Origin: Mycolicibacterium litorale
Lineage (GTDB): Bacteria; Actinomycetota; Actinomycetes; Mycobacteriales; Mycobacteriaceae
NCBI GenBank assembly: GCA_002007745.1
Contig: CP019882.1
Span: forward strand, 4,092,001-4,156,000
Length of the DNA stretch: 64,000 bases
Reading direction: 5' to 3'
Below, piece by piece: positions 51,597 to 60,116 of this stretch (its first letter is position 1; each line of letters opens with the position of its first letter). Both the position numbers and the translations under genes were made by a program. The notes under the pieces are model-generated. The model did no database searches and was not told the origin of the DNA. It saw nothing but the letters and a program-made list of their open reading frames with translations.

Positions 51597-52487
51597 GTGG
51601 TGCGCAAGCTGCTGCGCGCCAGGCCGCTGGTGTCGTTCTTCGTCCTGGCGTACGGGATCACCTGGTTGTTGTGGGCCCCCTTGGTGATTGCCGGGGTGCC
51701 CGCCTTCTCGGCCGGCACGCACACACCGTCGTGGTACGCCCTGCCTGGCGTCGCGGTCGGTGTCACCGGGACGGCGTTCGCGATGGCGGCGGCCACCCAA
51801 GGCCGCGCCGGGGCGACCCGAATGCTGCGACGCCTGGTGCAGTGGCGCGTCGGCCTGCGCTGGTATCTGGTGGCGGTGGCGGCAATCCCGCTGGGCCAGA
51901 TCCTGATTACTGCGGTGCTGGTCAGCCCGGCCGCGCTGCGGGCGCTGGCCCCATCCGCGCTGACGCTGTATCCGATGTCGTATCTGGCGCACTTCGTCTT
52001 CGGCCCGCTGTTCGAAGAGTCTGGCTGGCGCGGCTTCGCGCTGCCGCGGCTGCAGCACCGGTTCGGGCCCGTGCGGGCGTCGCTGCTGCTGGGCCTGCTG
52101 TGGAGTGGCTGGCACTTCTTTCTGTACGTGCCGTCCTGGTTGCGGGCCGGGCCGGGCGGCGCGGTCATCTCGGCCGGGATCTTCGTCGTGTTCACCACCA
52201 GCATCACGGTGGTCTTCACCTGGCTGTCGAACAACACCGGGGCGAGCCTGCTGCTGGCCGTCCTGCTGCACGGATCGATCGACGGCACCGCAACCTACCT
52301 GCAGCGATTGGCGGATCGGGGCGTGATCGGTAGCGACGTCGCGCAGTTCAGTGTGGCGTTCGGGGTGTTGATCGCGTCGGCGCTGGCGGCGCTGGCCGTG
52401 CTGGCGGTGACCCGCGGGCGGCTGGGCTACCCGCGCTACCGTGCCGGGGCCGAGCGGCTGGACGTGCCCGGGACAATGCAGGCATGA
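51597..52487 (+). CDS. CPBP-family (Abi/Rce1-like) intramembrane metalloprotease
   Basis: A 296-aa membrane protein with about eight helices. The CPBP catalytic motifs are present: FEESGWRGFALPRL (EExxxR), LLWSGWHFFLYV (HxxxF-type) and LLHGSIDGTATYL. The start is one of two adjacent GTG codons (51597/51600). It overlaps the VanX-like gene by ATGA, so the two are co-expressed. Bacterial members have been linked to bacteriocin self-immunity and protein maturation; the target here is unknown. Confidence 0.87.
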   Translation: MVRKLLRARPLVSFFVLAYGITWLLWAPLVIAGVPAFSAGTHTPSWYALPGVAVGVTGTAFAMAAATQGRAGATRMLRRLVQWRVGLRWYLVAVAAIPLGQILITAVLVSPAALRALAPSALTLYPMSYLAHFVFGPLFEESGWRGFALPRLQHRFGPVRASLLLGLLWSGWHFFLYVPSWLRAGPGGAVISAGIFVVFTTSITVVFTWLSNNTGASLLLAVLLHGSIDGTATYLQRLADRGVIGSDVAQFSVAFGVLIASALAALAVLAVTRGRLGYPRYRAGAERLDVPGTMQA

Positions 52488-53146
52488 CGGTTTTTCGCCG
52501 ACTGCTGGCTGTGCTGACCGGCTCCGCACTCATCGTGGCGCCCGACGCCGGGGCGGCACCCGATGGTGGCGTCCCGCCGGTGAGCCCGCAGGCCGCGGCG
52601 GCCGGGTTCGTCGACGTGCGCAGTGTGGTTCCGGACGCGATCGTCGACCTGCGGTACGCGACACCGGACAATTTCGTGGGTGTGCCGCTGTATCCGCCCG
52701 ACGCGCGTTGCCTGGTGCACGAGTCGATGGCGCCGGGGCTGGCCAAGGCCGCGGCGACGCTGCGCACTTCCGGTGACGTGCTGGTGTTCTGGGATTGCTA
52801 CCGCCCCCATGATGTTCAGGTCCGAATGTTCGAGGTGGTGTCCAACCCGGCCTGGGTGGCCAGGCCCGGGCCGTATGCGCGCAGCCACGAAGCGGGGCGT
52901 TCGGTGGACGTGACCATCGCCGAGAACGGCCAGTTGGTCGACATGGGCACCGGATTCGACGACTTCTCCGCGCGCGCCCAGGCGTTCGCCACCGATGGGG
53001 TCAGCGCCGCCGCACAGGCCAACCGTGCTCGGCTGCGTGCCGCGATGACCGACGGCGGGCTGGCGGTCTACTCCGGTGAATGGTGGCATTTCGACGGGCC
53101 AGGCGCCGGCGTCCAGCGACCGATCCTGGACGTGCCCGTCGACTGA
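52484..53146 (+). CDS. D-alanyl-D-alanine dipeptidase (VanX/DdpX family, M15D), exported
   Basis: A 220-aa protein with an N-terminal signal peptide (LLAVLTGSALIVAPDAGAAP) and a VanX-type catalytic domain: DLRYATPDNFVGVPLY, VFWDCYRPHDVQVRMFE, the zinc motif ARSHEAGRSVDVTI (SxHxxGxxxD) and EWWHFDGPG (catalytic Glu and third ligand). The family hydrolyses D-Ala-D-Ala. With export, peptidoglycan-fragment recycling is more likely than vancomycin resistance; no vanHA genes are adjacent. It is coupled to the CPBP protease gene. Confidence 0.88.
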   Translation: MTVFRRLLAVLTGSALIVAPDAGAAPDGGVPPVSPQAAAAGFVDVRSVVPDAIVDLRYATPDNFVGVPLYPPDARCLVHESMAPGLAKAAATLRTSGDVLVFWDCYRPHDVQVRMFEVVSNPAWVARPGPYARSHEAGRSVDVTIAENGQLVDMGTGFDDFSARAQAFATDGVSAAAQANRARLRAAMTDGGLAVYSGEWWHFDGPGAGVQRPILDVPVD

Positions 53147-53152
53147 TCGAGA

Positions 53153-54169
53153 CTAGCGCGACCGTCCGCCGGTCAGGTCCAACGCGATATCGACGAGCAT
53201 GTCCTCCTGGCCGCCGACCATCCCCCGACGGCCGGCCTCTTCCAGCAGTGCGCGGGCATCGATGTGGTAGCGAGCCGCGGCGGCCTCGGCGTGTCGCAGG
53301 AAGCTCGAATACACCCCGGCGTAACCGAGTGTCAGGGTCTCCCGGTCGACCCGGACCGGCCGGTCCTGCAGCGGGCGCACCAGGTCGTCGGCGGCATCCT
53401 CGAGCGCGTGCAGGTCACACCCGTGGTTCCAGCCGAGCCGGTTGGCGGCGGCGATGAAGACCTCCAGCGCAGCGTTTCCGGCGCCTGCGCCCATCCCCGC
53501 CAGTGACGCGTCCACCCGATTGGCGCCGTGCTCCACCGCGACGATCGAGTTGGCCACCCCCAGTGCGAGGTTGTGGTGGGCGTGGATGCCGATTTCCGTG
53601 GTGGGCAGCAGACTTTGCCGAAGTGCGTCCACCCGGTCGGCGACGTCGTGCATCAGCATCGCCCCGCCGGAGTCGACGACGTAGATACAGCCGGCCCCGT
53701 AGCTCTCCATCAGGCTGGCTTGGCCGGCCAGCACGGCGGGGGTGGCCAGGTGGCTCATCATCAGGAATCCCACCGCGTCCATGCCGAGTTCTCTTGCGGC
53801 ACAGATATGTTCGGCGGCGATGTCCGCTTCGGTGCAGTGCGTCGCGACACGCACCACGCGGGCACCGGCCCGGTAGGCGTCTCGGAGGTTGTGCACGGTG
53901 CCGATACCGGGCAGCAGCAGGGTTGCCACTTTGGCCCGGACCGCGGCGCCGGCCACGGCTTCGATCCATTCCAGGTCGGTGTGCGCGCCGAATCCGTAGT
54001 TGCAGGTGGAGCCGGCCAGCCCGTCGCCGTGGGCCACCTCGATCGAGTCGACGCCGGCGCGGTCGAGTGCGCCGGCGATTGTGGCCACCTGCTCGATCGT
54101 GTACTGGTGGCGCACGGCGTGCATACCGTCGCGCAGTGTGACATCGCTGATGTAGAGGTCGTGGGTCAC
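53153..54169 (-). CDS. mhpE: 4-hydroxy-2-oxovalerate aldolase (MhpE/HsaF/BphI type)
   Basis: A 338-aa DRE-TIM metallolyase: ISDVTLRDGMHAVRHQY, DSIEVAHGDGLAGST, GFLMMSHLA, YVVDSGGAM, the metal ligands in IGIHAHHNLALGVANS and ASLAGMGAGAGN. It splits 4-hydroxy-2-oxovalerate to pyruvate and acetaldehyde, which is channelled to the partner dehydrogenase encoded directly upstream (4-bp overlap). It closes the minus-strand lower-pathway operon. Confidence 0.93.
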   Translation of the reverse strand: MTHDLYISDVTLRDGMHAVRHQYTIEQVATIAGALDRAGVDSIEVAHGDGLAGSTCNYGFGAHTDLEWIEAVAGAAVRAKVATLLLPGIGTVHNLRDAYRAGARVVRVATHCTEADIAAEHICAARELGMDAVGFLMMSHLATPAVLAGQASLMESYGAGCIYVVDSGGAMLMHDVADRVDALRQSLLPTTEIGIHAHHNLALGVANSIVAVEHGANRVDASLAGMGAGAGNAALEVFIAAANRLGWNHGCDLHALEDAADDLVRPLQDRPVRVDRETLTLGYAGVYSSFLRHAEAAAARYHIDARALLEEAGRRGMVGGQEDMLVDIALDLTGGRSR

Positions 54170-55122
54170 GTTGCGGCTCCGGCGTGCTGGTGTGCCCGGT
54201 GGGCGATCCGCTCCGCGGTGGCCTTGGCCGCCGAGGTCATGATGTCGAGGTTTCCGGCATAGGCGGGCAGATAGTGTGCGGCACCGGTGACTTCGAGCAG
54301 TACCGTCACCCGAGTGCCGATGAACTTCCCGGTTTCCGGGATGTGGAGCGGATGATCGGCGGTGAAGGTCTCGAACTGCACCCGCTGCTTCAACCGGTAG
54401 CCGGGGACGTAGGCCTTCACCGTGTCCACCATCGCCTCGACGGATCGCGCGATCGCGCCATGGTCGACATCACCGTCTACCAGGCAATAGACGGTGTTAC
54501 GCATCATGATCGGCGGATCTGCCGGGTTGAGGACGATGACGGCCCTGGCCCGTTGAGCGCCTCCGACCGCCTTCAGTGCGGCCGCGGTGGTCTCGGTGAA
54601 CTCGTCGATGTTGGCCCGGGTGCCGGGCCCGGCGGACTTCGACGAGATGGACGAGACGATCTCGGCGTAGGACACGATGCCGACCTGTCCGACGGCGGCG
54701 ACGATCGGCACTGTGGCCTGGCCGCCGCAGGTCACCATGTTGAGGTTCGGGGCGTCGAGGTGGTCATCGAGGTTGACCGCCGGCACGCAGTAGGGGCCGA
54801 CGGCGGCCGGGGTCAGGTCCAGCACCCGCACGCCGGTGTCCTTGAGCCTGGCCCAGTTGGCCCGGTGGGCGCCCGCGGAAGTGGCATCGAAAACGAGCTT
54901 GACATCGGCGAATTCGCGCATCGCCAGCAGGCCGTCGAGACCGCCGGCCGTGGCCGCTACCCCCAGTCGACGAGCCCGGGTGAGCCCGTCGGAATTCGGG
55001 TCGATGCCGACCATCGCACCCATCACCAGCGGCCCGTCCCCACGCAGGACCTTGATCATCAGGTCGGTGCCGATGTTGCCGGAGCCGATGATGGCGACCG
55101 GCCAGGATTCGTTCGATGACAT
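54166..55122 (-). CDS. mhpF: Acetaldehyde dehydrogenase, CoA-acylating (MhpF/HsaG/BphJ type)
   Basis: A 318-aa enzyme with the Rossmann start VAIIGSGNIGTDLMIKVLR, FDATSAGAH, the catalytic Cys in NMVTCGGQATVPIV and NPADPPIMMRNTVYCLVD. It converts acetaldehyde, NAD and CoA to acetyl-CoA and works in complex with the aldolase. It lies 9 bp after the hydratase gene and overlaps the aldolase gene, the usual order in actinobacterial meta-cleavage operons. Confidence 0.94.
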   Translation of the reverse strand: MSSNESWPVAIIGSGNIGTDLMIKVLRGDGPLVMGAMVGIDPNSDGLTRARRLGVAATAGGLDGLLAMREFADVKLVFDATSAGAHRANWARLKDTGVRVLDLTPAAVGPYCVPAVNLDDHLDAPNLNMVTCGGQATVPIVAAVGQVGIVSYAEIVSSISSKSAGPGTRANIDEFTETTAAALKAVGGAQRARAVIVLNPADPPIMMRNTVYCLVDGDVDHGAIARSVEAMVDTVKAYVPGYRLKQRVQFETFTADHPLHIPETGKFIGTRVTVLLEVTGAAHYLPAYAGNLDIMTSAAKATAERIAHRAHQHAGAAT

Positions 55123-55131
55123 GGGTTCCTT

Positions 55132-55920
55132 CTAGACGATGTGCAGCGACACGGTGCCCAGGCCGCTGATGGTGGCCGACGCGATGTCGCCGGCGTTGAC
55201 GAACGCGGCGGCGGTGAAGGAACCGGACATGATGAACTGGCCCGGCTCGATGTCGGTGCCCAACGGCGCCAACGTGTTAGCGAGCCACGCGACGGCATTG
55301 GCCGGGTCACCGAGCACTGCTGACCCGAGGCCCTCGTCGGCGTGCCGTCCGTTGAGGCACAGCGATGCATGGGCCCCGGCCAGGTCGATGTCGTCGGTGA
55401 GCGGCACCCACGGGCCGAGCACGACGGCCGCCGAACTCGCGTTGTCCGCGACGGTGTCGCACAGCGTCAGCCGCCAGTCGGCGATCCTGCTGTCGACGAT
55501 TTCCAGGGCCACGGCCACCGCCTCGGTGGCGGCGCGCACATCGTGCGCGGTCACCGGGTCACCCCGCAGTGGTTCTCGCAGCAGGAATGCCACTTCCGGC
55601 TCGACTCGCGGCGCACAGAAGCGACTGCGCGGCACCGAGGCACCGTGGCGAACCAACATGTCGTCGAGGATGTAGCCGAAATCGGGTTCGTCCACACCGA
55701 GCAGGGCCTGCATGGGTTGGGAGGTCAGTCCGACCTTGTGGCCGATCAGGGTCCGCCCGCTGGCCAGGCGCCGCGCCAGGTTGGTCCGCTGGATGGCGTA
55801 GGCGTCGGTGACGTCCATCCCGCGGTAACGCTCGGTCAGCGGAGCGACGGGCGCCGCCGCGGCGTCCGCGGAATCCAGCAGGTCGGCCGCTTCTCGAATC
55901 AGGTTGCCGGTCAGCGTCAC
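55132..55920 (-). CDS. mhpD: 2-hydroxypenta-2,4-dienoate hydratase (MhpD/HsaE type)
   Basis: A 262-aa member of the FAH-related hydratase/decarboxylase family: AYAIQRTNLARRLASGRTLI, GHKVGLTSQPMQALLGVDEP, PRVEPEVAFLL (metal-binding Glu pair) and GDPANAVAWLANTLAPLG, GQFIMSGSFTAA. It hydrates 2-hydroxypenta-2,4-dienoate to 4-hydroxy-2-oxovalerate. It overlaps the TetR gene by 4 bp, so the regulator heads this operon and is autoregulated with it. Confidence 0.93.
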   Translation of the reverse strand: MTLTGNLIREAADLLDSADAAAAPVAPLTERYRGMDVTDAYAIQRTNLARRLASGRTLIGHKVGLTSQPMQALLGVDEPDFGYILDDMLVRHGASVPRSRFCAPRVEPEVAFLLREPLRGDPVTAHDVRAATEAVAVALEIVDSRIADWRLTLCDTVADNASSAAVVLGPWVPLTDDIDLAGAHASLCLNGRHADEGLGSAVLGDPANAVAWLANTLAPLGTDIEPGQFIMSGSFTAAAFVNAGDIASATISGLGTVSLHIV

Positions 55921-56561
55921 TGGCCTTCGTTCTCCCGGATCATCCGCACCGCGGTCTCATAGAGTGCGTGGCCGTGGAGTTCGAACATCTCCACCAGGTC
56001 CACGGAATCTCCGCCGATCTCCTTGGCGACGAACAACCCGTCGGCACCGGCGATCGCATAAGTAGCCAGCTGGCGCACCTGCGAGTCGGTAAGGGCCGGC
56101 CCGAATTCCCGGATGCTGGCCGACAACGCCTCGAAAGCCTGCTGTCGTACGCGGACGAACACGGCGCGGGCGCGAGGCTCAACGGGCCTGCGCTCCAAGG
56201 CCAGCATCAGGCCGAGCCGAAGGAAGTCCGGGGAGTCCAGGACGGCTTTGGCCGTCCCGAGCGCCACCGCCATCAGCCGGTCCCGGGCCAGCACGTCATC
56301 GGGCAGCTGCCAGACGGTCAGCCAATGCGCGAAGCTTCGTTCGATGACAGCGGCGATCAGGTCGTCCTTGTCCTTGAAGTGCCAGTAGATCGAGCTCGCC
56401 GGCAGCCCGCACTTGGCGCTCACCGCGCCGATGCTGGTGCCCTCGTAGCCCCGTTCGGCGGCGATCTCGGTGGCCGCATCGAGGATCCGGTTGCGGGAGA
56501 GCTCGCCGTCGGCACGCCGCTGACGGCGGCGAGGCGGCGGCTGGGCAGCTATGTCGGCCAT
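55917..56561 (-). CDS. TetR-family regulator of the aromatic meta-cleavage cluster
   Basis: A 214-aa regulator from ATG 56561 (AGAGGGG upstream; a GTG at 56564 is possible). The TetR N-terminal DNA-binding domain (SRNRILDAATEIAAERGYEG, TSIGAVSAKCGLPASSIYWH, FKDKDDLIAAV) is followed by a helical ligand domain. It is divergent from the hydroxylase gene, with a 40-bp palindrome in between. The clean arrangement suggests it represses both operons until the aromatic acid or its CoA or ring-cleavage product is present. Confidence 0.92.
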   Translation of the reverse strand: MADIAAQPPPRRRQRRADGELSRNRILDAATEIAAERGYEGTSIGAVSAKCGLPASSIYWHFKDKDDLIAAVIERSFAHWLTVWQLPDDVLARDRLMAVALGTAKAVLDSPDFLRLGLMLALERRPVEPRARAVFVRVRQQAFEALSASIREFGPALTDSQVRQLATYAIAGADGLFVAKEIGGDSVDLVEMFELHGHALYETAVRMIRENEGQ

Positions 56562-56578
56562 CACAATCCCCTCTTGAC

Positions 56579-56618
56579 TCCGTAATGATCACTACATTAC
56601 CGTAGCGATCATTACGGA
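56579..56618. promoter_or_regulatory. 40-bp palindromic operator between tetR and mhpA
   Basis: TCCGTAATGATC (56579-56590) and GATCATTACGGA (56607-56618) are perfect 12-bp inverted arms; inside them CTAC (56592-56595) and GTAG (56602-56605) extend the symmetry. It lies 18 bp from the TetR start and 48 bp from the hydroxylase start, ideal for repression of both. The adjacent TetR protein is the likely ligand. Confidence 0.85.
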
Positions 56619-56665
56619 ACAAGTCCCCGGTCGACGCGGACCGGGCAGACGAATGAGGAACAACC

Positions 56666-58237
56666 ATGGACGCCTCGATCTACGACGTCGCCATCGTCGG
56701 ATACGGCCCGGTCGGCGCCACCGCCGCAAACCTGCTGGGACAGATGGGCCTGGACGTCGTCGTGGTCGAACGTGACCCCGACATCTACTTCCGGGCCAGG
56801 GCGATCTCGACCGACGAAGAGGTGGTGCGAATCTGGCAGCAGGTCGGGCTTGCAGATCGGCTCAACGCCGACATGCAGCCCGGAGCGGGCGCCCACTTCG
56901 TCGACGCCAGTGGCGTCCCCTTTGTCGCATTGATGCCCGCCGACCGGGGCAACGGCCATCCGCCACAGCAGTTCATCTACCAACCCGCCGTGGACGCGGT
57001 GTTACGCGAAGGCGTCGATCGCTTCGGCAATGTGGCGATCCTGCTCGAGCACGAATGCCTGCGCCTCGTCCAGCAGTCCGACCGCGTCGAACTGATGCTC
57101 GCCGATCTCACCCGCGACGAGTTCAAGCGCATCCAGGCTCGCTACGTGATCGCCGCGGACGGCGGATCAAGCGCCATCCGGGGCCAGCTGGGCATCGGCT
57201 TCAGTGGCCGGACCTATTCGGAACGATGGATCGTCATCGACACCAAGGTGCGCCAGGAATGGCCCGGCCACAACCGCCTGCGTTTCCATTGCAATCCGGT
57301 CCGCCCGACCGTCGACTGCCCGACACCGCTGGGACACCATCGCTGGGAATTCCCGGTGCGCGACGATGAGAACGAGAAAGACCTCCTGCACGAAGAGGTG
57401 ATTTGGAAGGTTCTTGCCGGACAGGGGATCACAAAATCGCACGTCGACATCATCGGGTTCGCCTGCTACAGCCACCACGTGCGATTCGCCGACCGGTGGC
57501 GGGTCGGCCGGGTCTTCCTCGCCGGCGACGCGGCCCACGCGATGCCGCCGTGGATCGGGCAGGGCATGTGCGCAGGTGTGCGCGACGTCGCCAACCTGTG
57601 CTGGAAACTTCATGCGGTACTGTCCGGGTCCCTGCCCGACTCGGTGCTCGACACCTACCAGACCGAGCGACTCCCGCACGTCAAGGAAGTCACCAACCGC
57701 GCGGTCAAGGTCGGCAGACTCATCATCGAACGCAACCCCATCCGGGCCGCGGCACGCGATCACCTCTTCCGGTTCGCCAGCGCCGTACCGGGTTTCACCG
57801 CGTGGCTGCGCAACCATCGTTGGCTGCCCGACGCGCGCTACCGCGCCGGCCTGCTGGCCCACAACGGCAACCCGGCGGCGGGCTGGCTGATCCCCCAGCC
57901 CTGGGTCATCGACGACAGGGGCGACCGGGTGCGCTTCGACGATGTGGTCGGCGGCAGGTGGGTGGTGCTACACAGGGGCCCCGACCGAGGATGGCAGTCA
58001 TGGCAGGCGGCCGGTGTGCCGGTCATCGGGCTGCTTGCGCCCGGCAGCACCCCCGGCGTCGGCCGCATCGTCGACGCGACAGCCACGTTGATTCGGTGGA
58101 TGGACAGCAAGAAGGCATCGGTGGTCGTGCTGCGGCCCGACGGGTTCGTCTACGCCGGCGCCGGGACCGACCAACCGCTGCCCCCACCACCGGCCGGGTT
58201 CACCGCGCCGGCCGACCGAGTGAAGGACCACGCATGA
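56666..58237 (+). CDS. mhpA: 3-(3-hydroxyphenyl)propionate hydroxylase-type FAD monooxygenase
   Basis: A 523-aa class A flavin hydroxylase: VAIVGYGPVGATAANLLGQM, DG motif VIAADGGSSAIRGQLGI and GD motif VFLAGDAAHAMPPWIGQGMC, plus the thioredoxin-like C-terminal domain. This is the MhpA/HppA branch that ortho-hydroxylates 3-(3-hydroxyphenyl)propionate or 3-hydroxycinnamate to the catechol, using NAD(P)H and O2. It is first in the plus-strand operon and overlaps the hydrolase gene by ATGA. The exact aromatic substrate could differ, since the family is broad. Confidence 0.87.
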   Translation: MDASIYDVAIVGYGPVGATAANLLGQMGLDVVVVERDPDIYFRARAISTDEEVVRIWQQVGLADRLNADMQPGAGAHFVDASGVPFVALMPADRGNGHPPQQFIYQPAVDAVLREGVDRFGNVAILLEHECLRLVQQSDRVELMLADLTRDEFKRIQARYVIAADGGSSAIRGQLGIGFSGRTYSERWIVIDTKVRQEWPGHNRLRFHCNPVRPTVDCPTPLGHHRWEFPVRDDENEKDLLHEEVIWKVLAGQGITKSHVDIIGFACYSHHVRFADRWRVGRVFLAGDAAHAMPPWIGQGMCAGVRDVANLCWKLHAVLSGSLPDSVLDTYQTERLPHVKEVTNRAVKVGRLIIERNPIRAAARDHLFRFASAVPGFTAWLRNHRWLPDARYRAGLLAHNGNPAAGWLIPQPWVIDDRGDRVRFDDVVGGRWVVLHRGPDRGWQSWQAAGVPVIGLLAPGSTPGVGRIVDATATLIRWMDSKKASVVVLRPDGFVYAGAGTDQPLPPPPAGFTAPADRVKDHA

Positions 58238-59100
58238 ACAGCGCCACAGTCGAACACACCGTCCGCGTCAGGGGCGCGAACATCTTCCTCACCGACACCG
58301 GCTCAGATGCGCCGGCAGTCGTCCTGCTCCACGGCGGCGGGCCCGGCGCTTCGGGAATGTCGAACTATTCGCGCAACGTGGACGCCCTGGCGAAGTCCTA
58401 TCGGGTGATCGTGCCGGACATGCCCGGCTACGGCCGCTCGGACAAACACGTCGATCATCGCGATCCCTTCGGTTACCTCGCCGACACCCTGCGCGGTCTG
58501 CTCGACGAGCTGGGGATTCCCAGCGCCCATCTGGCGGGCAACTCCTACGGCGGTGCCGCCGCGCTGCGGCTGGCACTGGACACCCCGCACCGGGTCGGCA
58601 AACTGGTCCTGATGGGTCCGGGCGGCATCGGCACCACCCGGGCACTGCCCACCGCCGGACTCAAGCGCCTGTTGTCGTACTACGGCGGCGAGGGACCGAG
58701 CCGCGAGAAGCTGGCCGACTTCATCCGCAACTACCTGGTGTTCGACGGCGCGGCGGTGCCCGACGAGCTGATCGATCTGCGCTATCAAGCGTCGATCGAT
58801 CCCGAGGTGGTGGCCAATCCACCCCTGCGCCGTCCGTCGGGTCTGCGCACGCTGTGGCGGATGGATCTCACCCGTGATCGGCGACTCACCCGGCTGCCCA
58901 ACCCCACGCTGGTGCTGTGGGGTCTGAATGACAAGGTGAACCGTCCGTCGGGCGGCCCCCTGCTGGCCGCCATGATGCCCAACGCCAAGCTGGTCATGAC
59001 CTCGCACACCGGCCACTGGATGCAGTGGGAACGCGCCGGGCTGTTCAATCGGCTCGTCACCGAATTCCTCTCGCCGGACTCGCAGTTGGCGATGTCATGA
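58234..59100 (+). CDS. mhpC: Alpha/beta-hydrolase of the meta-cleavage product (MhpC/HsaD-like)
   Basis: A 288-aa C-C bond hydrolase: oxyanion region LLHGGGPGASGMSNYSRN, nucleophile elbow LAGNSYGGAAALRLAL (Ser), catalytic Asp in LWGLNDKVN and His in SHTGHWMQWERA. GGGPGASG is characteristic of ring-cleavage-product hydrolases. It would split the 2-hydroxy-6-oxo dienoate to 2-hydroxypenta-2,4-dienoate plus a carboxylic acid (succinate if the substrate is the hydroxyphenylpropionate type). ATG 58234 overlaps mhpA and its own stop overlaps the dioxygenase gene. Confidence 0.9.
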   Translation: MNSATVEHTVRVRGANIFLTDTGSDAPAVVLLHGGGPGASGMSNYSRNVDALAKSYRVIVPDMPGYGRSDKHVDHRDPFGYLADTLRGLLDELGIPSAHLAGNSYGGAAALRLALDTPHRVGKLVLMGPGGIGTTRALPTAGLKRLLSYYGGEGPSREKLADFIRNYLVFDGAAVPDELIDLRYQASIDPEVVANPPLRRPSGLRTLWRMDLTRDRRLTRLPNPTLVLWGLNDKVNRPSGGPLLAAMMPNAKLVMTSHTGHWMQWERAGLFNRLVTEFLSPDSQLAMS

Positions 59101-60104
59101 CGACGGTCGATGTCTTCGGCAAGGTTCATCTCGGCTACGTCGTCGTCGAGACCGAGAAGTTTGCCGACTGGCGCCGCTTCGGCCGCGACGCCATCGGCAT
59201 GCATCTCGACGAATCCGTCCCGGACGTGATCCGGTTCCGGCTGGACGACAACGCCTGCCGCTTCCTGCTGCACCGCGGCCCGGCCGAGGACACCACCGCA
59301 CTGGGGTGGGAACTCGACGACCATGCCACCTTCGACACCATCGAGGCACGCATCCGCGGCCGCGGTGTGCCGGTCACTGCGGGGTCCGCCGAGGACGCCG
59401 CCGTGCGCGGCGTCGAGCGGATCGCCCGCTTCCCCGGCCCCAACGGATTGACCCAGGAGATCTACGTCAATCCCACCGCGGGTCGCGAACCGTTGCGGCT
59501 GGCCGCCGCGGGCGGCTTCGTCACCGGCGCCGACGGGCTTGGTCACGTCGCGGTCGCGACCAAGAAGCCCCACCAGATGCGCGGCTACTACAGCACGGTG
59601 TTCGACGCGCGGCTGAGCGACTACATCGACGAGACGATCAACGGGGTCAAGTTCAAGATCCGGTTCCTGCGGGTCAACGAACGTCACCACACGGTGGCGA
59701 TCGCCGCGGTGAAACATCTGCCGCTCAACCCGATTCGCACCAGGATCCAGCACTGCAACGTACAGGTCGCCGAGCTTGACGACCTGACGGCGGCCTATCA
59801 AAGGGTGAAGGCGCTCGGTTTCGAGATGGCCTTGTCGATCGGTCAGCACACCAACGACAAAGAGCTGTCCTTCTATGCCGTCAGCCCGTCGGGTTTCGAA
59901 TGGGAACTCGGCTGGAACCCCATCGTGGTCGACGAAACGACTTGGGAGCCAACCACTCACCAGGGCATCAGCATCTGGGGGCACACCCCCGAGGGGCAGG
60001 CTATCGTCGAGATATTCGAGCGGTTCAAAACCGGCGCCCAGTCGATGCTGCACCGCGAAGACACGGTACCCGCCCTCGCCGGAGCAGGGGTCGCCGACGA
60101 CTGA
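59097..60104 (+). CDS. Type I (VOC) extradiol catechol dioxygenase
   Basis: A 335-aa two-domain vicinal-oxygen-chelate enzyme; ATG 59097 overlaps the hydrolase stop. The Fe(II) ligands appear as His in GLGHVAVAT, His in RIQHCNVQVAEL and Glu in FEWELGWNP, the H-H-E triad of BphC/HsaC-type dioxygenases. It cleaves the catechol ring meta to the hydroxyls. E. coli MhpB is an unrelated type II (LigB-fold) enzyme, so I do not use that name; the arrangement is like the rhodococcal HppC. Confidence 0.92.
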   Translation: MTTVDVFGKVHLGYVVVETEKFADWRRFGRDAIGMHLDESVPDVIRFRLDDNACRFLLHRGPAEDTTALGWELDDHATFDTIEARIRGRGVPVTAGSAEDAAVRGVERIARFPGPNGLTQEIYVNPTAGREPLRLAAAGGFVTGADGLGHVAVATKKPHQMRGYYSTVFDARLSDYIDETINGVKFKIRFLRVNERHHTVAIAAVKHLPLNPIRTRIQHCNVQVAELDDLTAAYQRVKALGFEMALSIGQHTNDKELSFYAVSPSGFEWELGWNPIVVDETTWEPTTHQGISIWGHTPEGQAIVEIFERFKTGAQSMLHREDTVPALAGAGVADD

Positions 60105-60116
60105 GAGGACTCCGCG

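Noticed and set aside
57403..59100. 565-codon plus-strand frame covering the 3' half of mhpA and the hydrolase gene
   Set aside because: Only the part from ATG 58234 is a recognisable hydrolase; the upstream half is an Arg/Pro-rich shadow of mhpA.
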